Source: Malachius bipustulatus
Taxonomy: Eukaryota; Arthropoda; Insecta; Coleoptera; Melyridae
Length of the DNA: 64,000 bases
Reading direction: 5' to 3'
Assembly (NCBI GenBank): GCA_910589415.1
Contig: OU342634.1
Span: 16,179,144-16,243,143, forward strand
In this document: in pieces, positions 11,153 through 23,664 of the stretch
Position numbering within the stretch: position 1 is the first letter of the stretch
Layout of the letters: each line of letters starts with the position of its first letter
The notes under the pieces: model-generated
Told to the model about the DNA's origin: nothing
The model's database searches: none
What the model saw: the letters and a program-made list of their open reading frames with translations, nothing else
Program-made: the position numbers and the translations under genes

Positions 11153-11510
11153 AATAATTGCTGGTAAGGTACTTCTTTTAAGTAACTGGCCAAATCATGA
11201 ACCCATTTAAAGAATTGTAATTTGTAATCAAAAATAGGGGGTGTCTAAAACAAAAAATGCGTTGTCAAACAAAAAAAAGGAATAAGACATGCATTAAGTT
11301 TTAATTTTCTTGAAACGTTGAACGATCGTGTTCGATAGAAGAATACTAAAAATAAAGGGAACTCTCCTTTATTGACGTTTGGCTGAAAGGTTGAGAAATG
11401 ATTTCTTGATTTCTCTTGATAACTCGCTATAGGGACGAATTTGGGTACGTATCTAGAATTTATTTTATGCAGCTTTTGAGCAAACATATCAGTGAAGCTT
11501 TTCGCATTTG

Positions 11511-11633
11511 GGTGTGAAAAGTGGTTATTTATCGCACTAGTGTGAAAAACACTTTTATGAGATGCAGGACTCGGTTTTGCTCGTTTTGCAAACTTTCACA
11601 CTCGTGCCTTAAACACCCACTTTTTCACACATG
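11511..11633. repeat. Imperfect hairpin of about 120 bp
   Basis: GTGTGAAAAGTGG near 11511 and CCCACTTTTTCACAC near 11610 pair, with a second paired block (CACTAGTGTGAAA with TTTCACACTCGTG) nearer the loop. It resembles the terminal hairpins of the 34.2 kb element and the 32.3 kb hairpin in style, not in sequence. Function unknown. Confidence 0.6.
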
Positions 11634-11639
11634 TAGGTA

Positions 11640-12385
11640 CTAAAATATTATCTATCTATGAACTCTTAAAAAAAAAAATTATTTCCAAAATATAACTAAA
11701 AAAAATTGGTTCATAGTTTTTTTCGAAACAGGTGATAGGTACCTACACAATGAGCAGAGTTTTTTGTCGAGGTTTATTCCAAACGAGTTGGTATATACAG
11801 TGTATAGTGTATCCCAGGATAAGAGAATTTATAGGTATAAATGACCAAAAAGGAATTCTAGTTGAAATTTGACCTATGTATTTTCAATTTTCATAAGTCA
11901 AGCATGCTTAACAGGATCTTTTTTTTTATTTCTGTGGCGGTAAAGTACCGCTTCTGCATGAAATATCAAAATATATTATTGAAAAATGTTTCTCATTTGT
12001 CTCTCAATTCAAAATTATGGATTCAAGCCGAATTTTATAACCATCAGTCTTTCTTTACATTTTTTATATTTTTTCAAAATCTTACATATTTTTATTTTTT
12101 ATTTTGATTGATTTAGTTTCTTCATCTCTCTTTCCTAAAGTATGGAAGTACATTAGATTCCACCCTTAATTAGCCCAGTCCTTACAGTGAAATTTAACGA
12201 GAGAAGCTCATTTCGCACACTGAGTGAGACAATTTTATGACAATTTTTTTATGTCTCCATTTTTGACATAAAGTGGCATCAGAGAGTAGTAACTTTCAGG
12301 AGTCCTAAGTTTTTTCACCAAACTTTTTGTTACACGTTACGTCACCAAACAAAATTATACGTAAATTCGATTGGGTTTTTTAACA
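11640..12385. other. No feature recognised
   Basis: Strongly AT-rich. The 81-codon frame at 11862-12107 is Phe/Leu/Ile-rich in the way expected of AT-rich noise. Confidence 0.5.
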
Positions 12386-12387
12386 AT

Positions 12388-12895
12388 TTATGGTTTTTCT
12401 GAGTAACGGGGAGTTAGCTCGATGCTCAACCCCCTTACCAGAGGACCAGGTGATTTTTGATCACTGTTTTCTTCCTTTAGCCTTTGGTGAATCAACAACC
12501 ATCTATTACAAGGCAGCAGTTTGGGTGAATTTATACTAATCCTAAATTCAAGGATTGCCCTAACTGGCGGTTCTCCCACTCCAAGGCTTCCTCTTTTGTG
12601 ACTTTCCCGTCGTTGTGGTCTTCATGCGTAACCCTGGACAAGGGACCCTTACAGGGTACTATCGACGGAGTCAGCTAAACCCAGGTTTTTTTAGCGAGGT
12701 GTTACTCCTCGATCCCTCTACGCCTCTTTCGAGGTAAGGGCCCAGGCTTGGGACTGGTATAGCGGTGTTAGCGTAAATCAGAGATGAGAACATGAAAGTG
12801 GACTGGTTTCTGGGAGTCACAGAATTGCTACTTGTGGGTACATTTTGGAGAAGGTTATTAAAGACCTCGATCCAAGGATGAGACAAGGTGTAAGA
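12388..12895 (-). pseudogene. LINE 5' region fragment, minus strand
   Basis: The segment is GC-richer than its flanks. Read on the minus strand it contains GAGGAGTAACACCTCGCTAA followed by a run of A and CCTGGG; a similar block occurs in the 5' part of the LINE derivative ending at 31089 (GAGGAGACAACCTCACTAA). Downstream a frame reads E-D-H-N-D-G-K-V-T-K-E-E-A-L-E-W-E-N-R, possibly early ORF1. No RT or RNase H is present, so it is a fragment. Ends and target duplication are not clear. Confidence 0.5.
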
Positions 12896-12899
12896 CGAA

Positions 12900-14150
12900 A
12901 TTGACTTTTGGCAGATTATATTTTAGTGCATAGGTAAGTACAGTAGGTTTCAATTTATTTCGAATATTATCAGGCTCATTATTACTTCAGTAGGTACATA
13001 AGTGTAATAATGGGAAATAGTCTGACTTACTGATTTAGAACTTAATAAAAGAAGTGCATGGCATGGAGATCGTTATATAGTTTTACTGGCTAAAAGAAAG
13101 AGTAAATTTTACATCATTTGGATCATCCATCCTATTCTTAGCCAGATCTTAGTCAGATATTTATAGTACGTACAACACTTTTTGGTCGCATATCACATCT
13201 CTGTCACATGTTGTGATTGTTGGAATTCGTGCGCGCATAACACTTCCGACGTGTATTATAAGCCGTTTGATTTTTTAACACTCAGATTTTTAACACTCTG
13301 GCGTGACTAAATAAATCACCGTTTCAGATGGAACAGGTGAAAAATTTATATTTTTCTAGCCGAACACTTTCTTATTATCGTCTATTTTCTTTACATCCAA
13401 TAGATACTAAAATGATTGATATAAAGTAACAGTATTATAAATATTTTCATGGACTGGATCAAAATGTTTGTTTTTGCATATTTTAACATAAACCTAAGTG
13501 GCTCTCATCATACGAAAGATATATTTGAAAAATTAATAAAACTATGATCTTTTAGGATTGGTATCATTGAATAAATAGATCATCGAATTTACTAATCGTT
13601 TCTTTACTTGATGAACTATCTAAGGTTCTAAGTCTAAGGAACACGTTACAATATTTTATTATGACACTAATAATATGATAAAACTTTTCGTTTAAAACAT
13701 AAAACTAACTAATGAGTCATATATGCTCGACATAACGTCGTCGCTACTCGTGCCTGTTGCTAAAACAATGGCTTCACCTCAGCAACTTGAGTCAGGATTG
13801 ACCAACTTCCGGGTTTAGCATAGCATCATAAAAAGAATGTGATCTCATTTCCTTGTAACAACAACATTGCGAATCCGTCTTTGTTCTCTGAAATATGGTT
13901 TATCATACACATTTCAAACATGTGTTGGTGTTGGCAAGAATCTCTCTTCCACTTGATGAATGGGAACCTGCCACTGTCTTCCTTATGCACATGCACGCAG
14001 GTAAGGTAAGTAGGATTACACACTTTAAGGTTTTTAAATATTTTTACAATTATTATTAAATTTAATGCATAATATGAAAAACTGGTCACAAATATCATGT
14101 AAAGTAGGACGTGGGGAATCAACATCACCTAGTTTGGATGATAGGTATTT
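12900..14150. other. No feature recognised
   Basis: AT-rich. The 100-codon minus-strand frame 13826-14128 shows no domain I know. Confidence 0.45.
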
Positions 14151-14159
14151 TTCCAGATT

Positions 14160-14206
14160 ACCCCTGAAGATGATGCTTTCCGTCGAAACCGGTCAGACGG
14201 GATTCC
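14160..14206 (+). other. CTGAAGA...GTCGAAACCGG motif
   Basis: The string CTGAAGATGATG, a short stem (GATG with CGTC), then GTCGAAACCGGTC resembles a motif scattered through many animal mobile elements and, loosely, the CUGANGA...GAAA core of hammerhead ribozymes. Stems I and III do not close convincingly, and there is an extra base before stem II, so I do not call a ribozyme. Confidence 0.3.
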
Positions 14207-14869
14207 ATTGACTGCGTAGCAGGAGTTTTAACCTATTATGGTTGTGCCTTGACTCAATGCCTACATGATATTTTTATAATACTCGCTCTAATCAATCATA
14301 CCTAATCTTATCCAAAAAAGTAACCAATTGTAATAAGGGATAATATTTTGAAGCGCTGAAAAAATATCGTATACCTATTTAGACAGAGTGCCCCCAGGGC
14401 GGGTGAAAAGATAAAAAACTCCCGATTTGAATTTTTTGATGGTAAGTCCTGCTTGGTTGAAGACTTCATTGACAAGATAATTTCAGTTTTGAAAAATCTT
14501 GTGGAAATTTTCAAAAAACCTATTCTTCAGTGGAGTAAAGTTCCTTTAATGTGGTAAATATCATGAAAAATCATTTTAAAAAGTTGTTGAGGATCAACAT
14601 GTCTCTAACCAAAATTCAAAATCATCGATCTGCTTTAGTTCATTCATTTTTATTTAGAAATTAATAAAAAATATAGTTGGCTGATAAAAAGCATCTCACT
14701 TCACAGAAAAATTGTTTTTTTTCAAAACTTTCGGTTATCTTGAGAACAAAGCTTCATAAAAATCGGTGAAAAAGTTTCTTGCAAAAAAAGCAACAATTTT
14801 TACTAAAAAAAGTCTTTTAAAATCGACTCGAAATGCCTCACTCAAATCAACAAATCTTAAGCTGCTAAG

Positions 14870-15710
14870 CACACGCAGACCTAACCATCATCATGAGCGG
14901 AAGAGGAACTTGACCTTCGGATGATCACGGCACGGGTTGACCTTCTGTTGTAACAAGCCCATCGACGGAAAACTGAACCCGCCAGTGAGACGAGTCGCCG
15001 AAGGGAAGACTGCCCGAATCGTGGAGAAGTGGAGAACCGCTCCCAGGTCAGCTCAACGACGGCAAATCGATCCGGTCAAGGAGAAGGGAACTGAAGATGG
15101 GTAATCGGGATAACTGATCCCACCAAAACCGTGAAGACATCAGCGAAGCGACCTGACGTGGCCTAGTGGACCCGACAAGGGAAAACCGTCCCAACGGAGA
15201 AACGAAGCTGTGTTAGTGAACTGAGTTGGTGCAAATGAGAGTGCAAAATCAGAGCAACTGGCTCAACCGAGAAGTTCAACCCCAACGCTACATTGACATC
15301 AATCTCAACATCCACCGATTAGTACTAGAAAACCAGCTCAACATGGGAAACCGCCCAAGAGGAAGTGATCCAGTTCGGAATAATCCAACTAAGCCATCAT
15401 CCTTTTGAACTGAACAACCATCAATCCAACGCCGTGAACAAACAAACATCCAACCGACCTGCACTAGTGACCCACTCAACCAGGGGAGTGATCCAGTGCA
15501 GATAAATCCAACCAAGTCATCATCTATTTGAACTGAACAACCATACACCATTCCAACAACGTGAACAGATAACTGAAGAGGCCAAGAATCTTTATTCATA
15601 CCTCAATGAAAACCGAGATCCCATACCATACAGGTCTCAGACCATTTCTAATCCCAATAAGAACCATCATCAGAGTTGAAAAATCAAATAAAAATTATAC
15701 GACCTGTACG
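14870..15710 (+). ncRNA. GC-richer transcribed-looking segment with internal duplication
   Basis: About 840 bp are clearly less AT-rich than the neighbours and end at an AATAAA signal (15687-15692). A block of about 80 bp starting at 15361 is repeated at 15486 (period about 125 bp), each copy holding GTGATCCAGT and TTGAACTGAACAACCAT. Both copies keep an in-frame TGA inside the only long frame (15226-15408), which argues against protein coding. It could be the last exon of a long non-coding RNA, a processed copy, or part of an unknown element. No target duplication or poly(A) tail was seen. Confidence 0.35.
15687..15692 (+). terminator. Possible poly(A) signal
   Basis: AATAAA at the downstream edge of the GC-richer segment. 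On its own it is a common word in AT-rich DNA; its position at the composition boundary is the only support. Confidence 0.3.
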
Positions 15711-15714
15711 GTTT

Positions 15715-16840
15715 CATTTCTTCTACAATTTGTCTCCAATTTCATTGCCTTTTTTATTACTTTGCTCAAGTTTAGTCAAAACTAAACAGGATAAACGTTA
15801 TGTACTACCTCTATCTCAAAAAAGGTATGCAACCTTTTGATTGGTGTCCGTTTTCGTTCTACAATCTACGTCAACATTCAAAGCTCAAAATTTTGTAATG
15901 TAAACGCTGCTGAACACGATTATTATGAGGGTGAAGGCGCTTACTAATCATCGCACAAGAGTTTAATGATTATTAAGGCTAACTTTAGATAAAAATAGAA
16001 CATTCACTTCCTTACCGTTATCTTATTCCTTATTTGTTTGTCTAAAAATAAATTGCGATACGTTATTGTACCCAGATAATATGATCACTGTTACTTGATA
16101 TTAATATGGATAGAAAGCAGTGAAAATGAAGCATAAATTCGGTAAGTTCATGCTTCATAATTTTTTTTCACAAATTTAAGGTATATACCGACAGTAAAAA
16201 GTAAGTCTGGATATAAATACATCTAATTTACCTAATGAGCATATGAATAAAATTATGAACAGAGCAACAAATTGCACATTACATTAGTAATTATTACATA
16301 AATGTTAGTGGCCTCTTACATCATCATCTAACCACTTGTTTTAATTGAAACACTGCAATCGTTGATCTACTCAACGCACATCTGTCCAATATTCATAAAA
16401 TTAGAATTTCTTAACTAACGCTTAATTAGAAGCGACTAAATTTAGATCAGATGGTGAGATCTGCAAATAAAATAATAATATATTTGCTATTACTCAAACT
16501 TTCTTACATTTTGTTGATATCGTGAAGGAACTATGAAATCAAGTATAAAATATTTATTCGAAACGGGTTTTAAATAATTCAATCAAATAATGTCAATTTG
16601 CAATTGTAATTAAACGTTTATATTAATATAATTTTAAATACCTACCTATAACGACTATAAATTAACTACTATTATGTAAATTATGTTCATTGTCCGGCTA
16701 TAATTAGCGCGTTGAGACCGTAATTCATCGCTTCTCGCATTTTTTCCGCTTGGACCTGACTCTTCGCGTTTCAAACTTCTTCAAGCTTTGATGCGACAAA
16801 AAGTGTATAACAAGATACGGTTACTTTGGTTTTAATGACT
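15715..16840. other. No feature recognised
   Basis: AT-rich stretch with no domain-bearing frame. Confidence 0.5.
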
Positions 16841-16849
16841 CTCTGAATG

Positions 16850-18650
16850 TGCACCAATGTGCCTATCAGGCTTGTAAATCATCTGATTTGGCACTTAATA
16901 ACCTCGTGGTGAAGATCGCCAAATCCCTTGATGACAAGGAGATCATGGTGGGAGTCTCGACATAGAAGAAGCATTCAGCAATGCATTCCTAGTCTCTCTC
17001 TGTACGACGCAACAGTTTGCAGCAGTTTCGAGAGAAATATATGCCAGAGCCAGATCCAGCAGATCCGGTCAGAAACGGCTGGATTCGTAATGCTAGGGAA
17101 CAGGACTCGATGGGGGGGGGGGGGGGGGTTAGATGAAGTGGTAGGATATGGAGTACTCACCCTCTTATTATGAGCTCTTCTTGTAGACGATCTGCTGGCA
17201 ATTTTCTCTTCATCAAGAGTTGATGTCCAAGCATATACGGATGACCTTATTATTCTGATTAAATGAAACTCTGAAACGATTATATCTAATATTCTTCAAG
17301 AAGCTTTACAAATTACCTATCAGTGATGCGAGAGGGAACAGATGTCTGTTAATCCTCGCTGTTAAAACTGTTATAGTACCATTCACCAGAAGAAGAAGAA
17401 GGTTGGAGGCCTAATACTACCTACACTTCTAGGTGAAATTATACCATTTGCGGAAGAAACTAAATATCTGGGTATAATCTTTTTAGAAAGCCACTGTGGA
17501 ATTCCTATCTGGAGAAGATCTTCTATAGAACAAAGCTCTCCTTATGGACTTGGGGGCATTGGTCCCAAACAAAGACTTTAGATGAATGATCGCAAAATAT
17601 GGCTGTGTAGCTAGGTGGTCCAAAACCTTACAAGGCTTGGCCAAAATGAAGCTCTCAAGTCTACAAAGACAATAAGCATGCCTAGCGATTAGTGGAGCAA
17701 TGAAGATCACACCTTCGGCATCTATTGAAATTCTTCTGGATCTACCTCCTCTTGGGAAGAGAGGCCAAATGGACAACATACAGACTGTTACAGGTGGTAC
17801 GAAACTCATCAATGGTTTGTGCTATGGAGTCGACCAGACTACTATACGACATTCTAAGTTACAGTCTTCTGAGTATGCCCTCAGACATGATGCCATAATA
17901 CAACCAGTTACTATACTACTCATAACATAACGTCTTGAATAAATATGACTCCGGATCGAGAAGGAAATGCACTGTACGCAGAAAACAATAATTAAGCTCT
18001 TCTCAGACACCCAAGCGGCTGTCAATGCCCTTTGCTCCATCAGTTGCAACTCTAAACTGGTATGGAATTGTCAAACAGCACTTGCTAAAAACAATAACTT
18101 GTCTCTGGTCTGAATACCAGGTCACTCTGGCTTTGGAGAGAACGAAATGGCCGACTCTCTAGGGAATTGAATCCTTATTTACCAGAACCAAAAAGACCAG
18201 AACCGGTTGTCGGTATATCTTCAAATTTCGCCAAGACAACAATAAACGCTTGGGCAGAGAATAATGTACCTCAGTACTGGCAAAGTCTATGCCAGGATTG
18301 GCTCATTCTAAGGCTTTAAAAGATTAAAAGACCATCGAAGACCAGAGCTAAGAAACTACTGGAGCTCAAAAGGACAGGCCTTAGAGGGCCCTAACAGGCA
18401 GCGGAACATATTCTATTTAACAACTGCCCCGCTATGGGAAGAATGAGACACTGATACATTTTCTATCGCACAACTGTCATTTGATGCAAATCTAATATCC
18501 TGGATACATTCTCACCCTCTAAGGCCATCGACTTCTTAAAAAGCAGTTGCCTGCCGAAACGGATAGGTACGCTTTGGTGTGAGCCACAGTAGACCAATCT
18601 GGTCGTAATGGAGTAGTAAGTAAACCGACTCACTCACTAAATAACTAAAG
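16850..18650 (+). pseudogene. Decayed RT-RNase H LINE
   Basis: Plus-strand remnants occur in the normal ORF2 order: D-I-E-E-A-F-S-N (about 16958), V-L-T-L-L-L, then V-D-D-L-L-A and A-Y-T-D-D-L-I-I-L (the FADD-equivalent box, about 17235), P-F-A-E-E-T-K-Y-L-G-I-I (about 17450), K-L-S-S-L-Q-R-Q-A-C-L-A-I-S-G-A-M (about 17650-17705), T-P-S-A-S-I-E-I-L-L-D-L-P-P-L (17712), then RNase H: L-F-S-D-T-Q-A-A-V-N-A-L (about 18000) and I-P-G-H-S-G-F-G-E-N-E-M-A-D-S-L (18112). Stops and shifts interrupt every block, and a 17-base G run (17112-17128) sits in the RT region. RNase H plus C-terminal clade signals suggest the R1/LOA/Jockey group. The 17966-18396 part is duplicated at 29381-29817. Confidence 0.8.
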
Positions 18651-19435
18651 TAAACCAACTAAACTTATTCAATTTTAAATTGAGATTATTGAAATATTTA
18701 ATTTCATACTTTCATAATATTATTACGGTGTCCAAAAAAATTTTCATCTCACCCTTGTCGTCAATAATCCCCTCGGGACTCGGGCCGCGAAGTTGTACTT
18801 CGCACCCTTTGTACTTCCTTGTTGACTTGACACACGATATCTCGGAAAATATGATACGGACACGAGATAAATCAATTTTTTATTTTTACATTTTTAGCGA
18901 TAATAATAATAATTATTGTTTAAGAAAATTGAAAAAATACATTGACGAGAGTGACATTTTTAAAACTGTTTAATCGTTTTTTTATAAATAACAATAATTG
19001 TTAAATGTACGTATGTAAGTGAATCAAGTGCGACATTATTAAGTATGTACTTAAATTACAGTAAATTATGTTTTTCACTCCTTATGTTTTTCTCCTATGA
19101 ATTAATATTCCACTTCCTTCATTTCACTTGAGGATATAGGGAGAAAAACAAACAAATTAAAAGTAATTAATGTATAGCGTCGTTGTTCAAGGATTATGTT
19201 TTGAAAAATAATACTTTGAACGTTTCATATTTTCATACATTAAGAATTGGTACAAGCCGTACACGACACCTATAACCAACTCACAGAATTGGGAGGTGTT
19301 CGTAACCATGGTCTGAATTCCGTCGCCCATGGGAATCCCCAGGCAAAATTAATAAGTATGAAGAAAATTCAAAATACCCAAACACCACCTGTACTACTAC
19401 AGTTATGCTAATGTCATATAACATACGGTGTGGCT
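18650..19435. other. Intergenic, one CG-rich hairpin
   Basis: Mostly AT-rich. CGAAGTTGTACTTCG near 18789 is a small hairpin next to CCTCGGGACTCGGG. No coding signal. Confidence 0.4.
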
Positions 19436-19437
19436 AG

Positions 19438-19640
19438 AGTTCCGCCGGCGGAATTGTGCATTTAAAATTAGAGTTCCGCCGTGCGGCGGAAGTTCATAAT
19501 AATAATCCAGAAATCCGCCGAAAATGTTATAATTTACGCAAGCGCGGCGGAATGATACACTAATTAATATTTGCTTTTACCGCCGCCTGGCGGCGGACAA
19601 CTAACATTTGGTACTGAAATTCCGTCCAACGGCGGATTAA
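19438..19640. repeat. Cluster of CG-rich palindromes
   Basis: In AT-rich surroundings three palindromes built on TTCCGCC/GGCGGAA occur: 19440-19453 (perfect 14-mer), 19474-19491 (8-bp arms, TG centre) and 19580-19596 (8-bp arms, T centre), plus half sites near 19512, 19547 and 19628. Such spaced sites can be transposase or transcription-factor binding repeats. They end 55 bp before a foldback element starts. Confidence 0.7.
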
Positions 19641-19694
19641 AGGTTATTTTTTTTAGTAATTCCGTCCACAATTTGTCTATGTCTATAATGTCTA

Positions 19695-20402
19695 CACTGT
19701 GTCTCTTGGATTTCTGGACATAGGGAATTCCCATGTTAAAATAAACTATTGGAAATATTGGCTCGCCTAATTATTTTACAGTAAAATGTCAAATGTAAAA
19801 CTGCTTAAGGAAAAAAAGCTGCTTCTTATGCTACAATTGCATTTTCATTTGGTTCATCCGTTTTCGAGAAAATCAGGAAAAACTTAACGGTTTTTCGTAG
19901 TTTTTCAAGGTTGCTTCGCTTTTGACAGATAATGCTAAAAATTATTATTTATTGTCAATAACTGATTGTTAAAAAGTAATTCCTTCATCATTAAAACTTT
20001 AAGTGGCAAAGTATTACTTTTTAAAGAAAAACTTGTTTATAAAAATGAATTATTGAAGAAAAACCATTGCACCAAAACACCATTGAAGAAAAAGTAAAAT
20101 TTATTGACATTACTCTGGCAATTGCACTTACAAATATTAGAGATTTATTATTATTTTATTAGCATTATCTGTCAAAAGCAAAGCAACCTTGAAAAACTAC
20201 GAAAAACCGTTCAGTTTTTCCTGATTTTCTTGAAAACGGATGAACCAAATGAAAATCCAATTATAGCATAAGAAGCAGCTTTTTTTCCTTAAGAAGTTTT
20301 ACATTTGACATTTTACTGTAAAATAATTAGGAGAGCCAATATTTACAATAGTTTATTTTAACATGGGAATTCCCTATGTCCAGAAATTCAAGAGACACAG
20401 TG
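19695..20402. mobile_element. Foldback element, 0.71 kb, CACTGTGTCTCTTG ends
   Basis: Arms of about 250 bp run inward from CACTGTGTCTCTTG (19695) and its complement ending 20402. TA flanks both ends (19693-19694 and 20403-20404). The central 200 bp or so is unpaired and AT-rich. No coding capacity. Confidence 0.9.
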
Positions 20403-20404
20403 TA

Positions 20405-22700
20405 TAAGAACTTTGGTGTTATAAAAAAGAACACCATTCGAAATTTTTTATTGTTATGATGTTATGTAGTATAAATTTAAATTATTAGATTTGTATTTTG
20501 TCATATGAGTCTTTGTGACATTATTGCGATTTTTTTTAATTATTAAAAATAAAAAAAAATAGTTATTATGGAGGGACAACCGGATTGGTCTTGAAAGTAG
20601 TTAAAAAATAGTACATTGGAGTTTGAAATAAAAGTGTCAAAAAAATTTAAAGACTTCAAGAAACACGATTTGTCGTTTGTCAATAACTTTTCTAGTAGAG
20701 ACACGTTATTCTTAATATAAAAACACAGTGTAACTGATTAACAATTCAACGCAATCAGTTTAGGTATTATGTGAAACCTTACGCAACGTGATTTGGAGGG
20801 TTCTTCTAATTATAACGTCCCTTGAAAGGGAAGTCTAACCACCCCTGTTGTAGGTGACAGGTTTCAGATTACATACGTGTTGCTTCTAGTCTGCGTTCAA
20901 GACACTTGTCATATGACTTCCTTTCGTGGAAACAGATGTTGATTAATGTAACAAGTTGTTCTTTTGGAGGAATTTATTATTTAATTACTTAATAAGAGTT
21001 TTAAATAATCGTATGGTTATTTGAAAAGCTCTTAATTTTAGGTTAGTAATTTTATATAGGGCGTTTGATTATTATATAATATAGCGATATTGAGAAAATT
21101 GCTATAAAAATGAATTGCCATACTATTAAGGAAGTGTAGCTAAAAGTAATAACTAATAACTATAATAGTGACCCAGAAAACTACGTTGGTCGAATTTGTT
21201 GCAACTATAACGAAATTGGCGGGAATTGGAGTAAAACTGTACATAATTAGTTACGAGACACGAACTCCATAAAACAATTTATTTATAGATTTTGGTACAC
21301 TCTGTAGATTTATAATTTTTAAATGTCCCTTTGACGGGTCTATATCCTTTCCAAAAACAAAAAGGACACAGCCATAATCGTCCGTCCTACCTAATAACCC
21401 TGTCAGCTATTATAGAGGTAGGTACGTAAAAAATGTTAGTTGTTTTTGACAGGAATTCCCCAATTCGACGTAAAAACGAGATCAACCTTGCTAAAACCTA
21501 ATTTGCTTCGCGAAGTAATAAAATATTCTGAATATTTCAACGTTCCTATGTCATTACTTACAGGTTAATATGTTAATAATACCGAATTTCGTGGTTTTCG
21601 TGCGAAACTTCTGCTTTGAGCATCACGTCTACGCAAGAGTGCCCATTCACACGTCATTTCGGTATGTTACATCATTTTTAAAGGCTCGGTTTGTTTTGAT
21701 TAGATTCATGACGTATCCAAAAAAAGCGCTGGCCGCTGATAGAATGGGTTGGATCGTAAAAATCTAATATTAGTTTTTTACTATCGACAACTACAACGCG
21801 GTGGTCACAAGAGAAAATGAGAAAACCTGAAAAATTTATTTATATTAGATACATTTTATAAAAGATGTGTCATAATACTGATGTTTGGCCAATATTAGTG
21901 ATTTTGTTGGGCTCTAGAGCAGTTGTGACCTCAATTTTTGACGGAAAATAATTTTCACACTGTTCGTTAGTAGAGTGACGCCAGTTCCGAGAAACTAGCA
22001 CCCTAGTCCAGTATAATAGTTTAGGTACTTTCAAATTTCATGAATTAGAAATTTCATGAAATTTTAATGATAGTTAAGGGTACTAGAACACTGCTCACCT
22101 GTGTAACACCAACACCCCAACCCCCCTGGCCTGTAGATTTCTTGAAAAAGTCAATTATGATCGCCTAGAACCTTAATGGAGAATCTGTCATTGCATTGCA
22201 GTGTAGTTTCTTTCATTCATTTATTAGGGTATGCCGGGTATAAAGTGACAGTGATCGCGTCGAGAATATGGGTCTGTATTCTGTACTTGCTAAAATTTTA
22301 TTCGTCGTGGATTCAGAAAATAAGTTATGTTTCATTCATATTTCATACTGGCTAACCAGCTAACGCATACACCTTCCATTTATGTGGACGTGCAGTCTAG
22401 CTTTCATTATAATATCAAGCGATTTTGCCAATTTGTTGACTCTTATTCATTTTACCCTCCTCTGTTTATATTTGTTGAAATTTTCTTAGGGAAAGGCTCT
22501 GTTGATTTCCTTTTATTTGTATGTTTGATCTCGTTAATTTACATTTTTAGTTGACTCATTTGTTTGTTTTTGGTATACCTTTGTGCTATCACCTGGTCAC
22601 AACTGTTTGGGACCTTTTCAAATACCTTTATATATTGCCCTGTGGGGTACCTTAATTCATTTTGTTGTGATGCAAGTGAATCAATTTTTTTTCTAAATGT
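20405..22700. other. AT-rich stretch, no gene recognised
   Basis: No frame with a recognisable domain. Fragments such as ACACTCTGTA near 21297 resemble ends of the foldback family and may be solitary arms. Confidence 0.45.
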
Positions 22701-22704
22701 CTAT

Positions 22705-23437
22705 ACACCGTGTTTTATATTAAGTCGGCACTATTGCTAACTTCGTTATTATTTAACCTAGAAAGTCGGTTAAATTAGCAAACTAGTAGTATTTTTGCCG
22801 CTGAATAAAATAGCGAAAGCAGAAAAACAATTGAACATCGCGTTTTCGAGATATTTTAATAAATGTAATTTTTTTAATGGAACACCCTGTATATTTTTAG
22901 ATGGATCGATTGAAAATTTTTTTTTAAAGGAAAAAGTCTTTATACACTATGATCCTAAAATAATAAATTCATTAATTATTCATTATTTTATTACTCCCAA
23001 AGTAGGCTGCGACAATTATTGTAATTTAGTGTACCTACGTAATGTAAGGTAAAAAAATTATGTCGTCCTCAATTGTGTATTTTTCAATAAAAAATACACT
23101 AAAAATAAAAATTGTTACCTTGAAAAGGATTTAATTTTACATAAACAAATAACAGAACTTGTTTGTGTGTAAAATTTTATTATTTTAGGATCATAGTGCA
23201 TAGAGACTTTTTCCTTTAAAAAAAATTTTGCAACCGATCCATCTAAAAATATACAGGGTGTTCCATAAAAAATATCATTTTTTTTAAATATATCGAAAAC
23301 GCGATGTTCAATTGTTTTTCTGCTTTCGCTATTTTATTCAGCGGCAAAAATACTACTAGTTTGCTAATTTAACCGACTTTCTAGGTTAAATAATAACGAA
23401 GTTAGCAATAGTGCCGACTTAATATAAAACACGGTGT
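22705..23437. mobile_element. Foldback element, 0.73 kb, ACACCGTGTTTTATATT ends
   Basis: Arms of about 290 bp begin at ACACCGTG (22705) and end at CACGGTGT (23437), with TAT/ATA at the borders. Within each arm sits an inner, inward-facing copy of the ACACCCTGTATA motif (22883 and 23253), as in other palindromes of the window. The 85-codon frame 22795-23052 lies in an arm and is not a gene. Confidence 0.9.
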
Positions 23438-23439
23438 AT

Positions 23440-23663
23440 AGCGGGTATTGGTATTATAAAGGCTCATTAATTTAATGGGGCAGATTTCTGTGCTCGTTTT
23501 TGAAGCTAATATTGACGTCAAATTACTTTTGTTGACATTTTTATAATCCCTTTCATGCCAATAATAGATGAATTTAAAAAATTTCCACTTTGACTCCAAT
23601 ATCTTCTTCAGAAATGACACAGAAATCTTCCCGTTAACTTAATGAGCTTTTATAATACCCGCT
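23440..23663. mobile_element. Small foldback element abutting the previous one
   Basis: AGCGGGTATTGGTATTATAAAGGCTCATTAA-like sequence at 23440 is mirrored by TTAATGAGCTTTTATAATACCCGCT ending 23663. It touches the right end of the 22.7 kb element, so one inserted beside or into the edge of the other. Confidence 0.75.
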
Positions 23664-23664
23664 G

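Noticed and set aside
14160..14206. Full hammerhead ribozyme
   Set aside because: Stem I and stem III do not close and an extra base precedes stem II.
22795..23052. 85-codon frame
   Set aside because: Falls within an arm of a foldback element and shows only AT-driven residues.
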